Assembly: GCA_002392545.1 (NCBI GenBank)
Contig: DGHF01000046.1
Location: 1-12,877, forward strand
Reading direction: 5' to 3'
Length of the DNA stretch: 12,877 nucleotides
Source of the DNA: Ruminococcus sp. UBA3855
Lineage (GTDB): Bacteria; Bacillota; Clostridia; Oscillospirales; Ruminococcaceae
Below are positions 12,460 to 12,877 of this stretch, piece after piece. The stretch's first letter is position 1. The number at the start of each line of letters is the position of its first letter. The notes below the pieces were generated by a model. The model did no database searches, was not told the origin of the DNA, and was given only the letters and a program-made list of their open reading frames with translations. Both the position numbers and the translations under genes were made by a program.

Positions 12460-12877
12460 ATGTTTGACAAGAGATTGACAGAATTATGTCCGGAAAGCAA
12501 AAAATTCATTGTTGGGAACATTATTTTTCAATGGCTGGAATTATTTTTAAACGCCGTGATGATTCTCACGACAGCAAATGCCATACAGCATTTTTATCTC
12601 AAAGAATGGGGATTTTCTGATTTAAAAATTCCAATTGTTATTATTTTAATTACGGTAATTATTAGATTTTTCACGGCACAATTCGCAACAAGAATGAGCT
12701 ACCTTGCATCCAAAACAGTGAAACAAAAAATGCGTGAACTGATTTATAACAAACTCCTGAAACTTGGAAGCAAATATCGTGAACAGGTCACAACAGCGGA
12801 ATTGGTACAGGAATCTGTCGAAGGTGTCGACCAGTTGGAGAGTTATTTCGGGCTGTATGTTCCGCAGTTTTTCTATG
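12460..12877 (+). CDS. CydD-like ABC exporter (membrane domain plus ATPase), N-terminal part only
   Basis: The frame begins ATG 12460 with GGAGGG 5 nt upstream and stays open for 139 codons to the window edge. The start MFDKRLTELCPESKKFIVGN and the later EGVDQLESYFGLYVPQFFY are typical of CydD/CydC-type exporters (ABC_membrane family), the latter being the conserved segment in transmembrane helix 3. Two membrane helices are visible (about residues 20-42 and 58-75). The nucleotide-binding domain lies outside the window. The family exports thiols or heme-related compounds in bacteria with CydDC; in this context a small-molecule exporter for iron or heme stress is one possibility. It ends the visible operon with the hydrolase. 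Confidence 0.8.
   Translation, partial: MFDKRLTELCPESKKFIVGNIIFQWLELFLNAVMILTTANAIQHFYLKEWGFSDLKIPIVIILITVIIRFFTAQFATRMSYLASKTVKQKMRELIYNKLLKLGSKYREQVTTAELVQESVEGVDQLESYFGLYVPQFFY

Noticed and set aside
12460..12877. Source of the ABC fragment at 6585-6946
   Set aside because: The window-end exporter looks CydD-like, while the fragment's C-terminus is of the type that precedes nucleotidyltransferase genes. Only the unseen 3' part could decide it.

Overview
The window looks like Clostridia DNA, most probably from a Ruminococcus-like member of the Oscillospiraceae. The reasons are moderate GC, strong AGGAGG-type ribosome binding sites, near-consensus sigma-A promoters (TTGACA/TATAAT), Thr-rich membrane-anchored surface protein parts, and a DUF2800-type prophage module. 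This taxonomic call is inference from sequence style, not from a marker gene.

Region 1 (1-1930, minus strand) is the start of a prophage or integrative-element replication module. It reads, in transcription order, a small HTH regulator, a 116-aa 'rrp5-like' phage protein and a DUF2800 protein that runs off the left edge. A perfect 10-bp inverted repeat sits in the promoter region of the HTH gene. Between 1930 and 2180 lies a gene-poor stretch with a possible minus-strand mini-RNA (about 60 nt, extended -10 and hairpin-T-tract terminator).

Region 2 (2179-5431, plus strand) is the least explained part. Two separately promoted winged-helix proteins (2266-3105 and 3254-4183) share a C-terminal domain that I do not recognise. 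They are followed by a third near-consensus promoter (4365-4393) that opens about 500 nt without a gene. Its first 300 nt fold on paper into nested, multi-branched helices, which is strong evidence for a large structured RNA. Next comes a 179-aa secreted acidic protein ending in a Cys-rich tail.

Region 3 (5453-10746) is a heme/iron uptake locus damaged by rearrangement. A secreted-protein N-terminus (5453 to about 6590) is fused in frame to the C-terminal 110 residues of an ABC exporter ATPase. That is followed by the first 70 or so residues of a nucleotidyltransferase-family protein. The sequence then switches into the Thr-rich linker and C-terminal membrane anchor of a surface protein (7141-7590). 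The simplest reading is that about 0.55 kb of foreign 'ABC exporter/nucleotidyltransferase' DNA interrupts or replaces the middle of one anchored surface protein (NEAT/Shp-like receptor position). Intact downstream are an IsdE-like heme-binding lipoprotein, an IsdF/FecCD permease, a FecE-type ATPase and a DtxR-family regulator, translationally coupled for the most part, followed by a degenerate second DtxR start. A perfect 12-bp hairpin plus T-run lies inside the signal-peptide codons of the chimeric ORF and could act as an attenuator.

Region 4 (10860-12877) encodes an alpha/beta hydrolase, a four-helix membrane protein, a 54-aa mini membrane protein with an HGHCH motif, and the N-terminal third of a CydD-like ABC exporter running off the right edge. 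These are co-directional and tightly spaced, probably one operon associated with the iron/heme locus.
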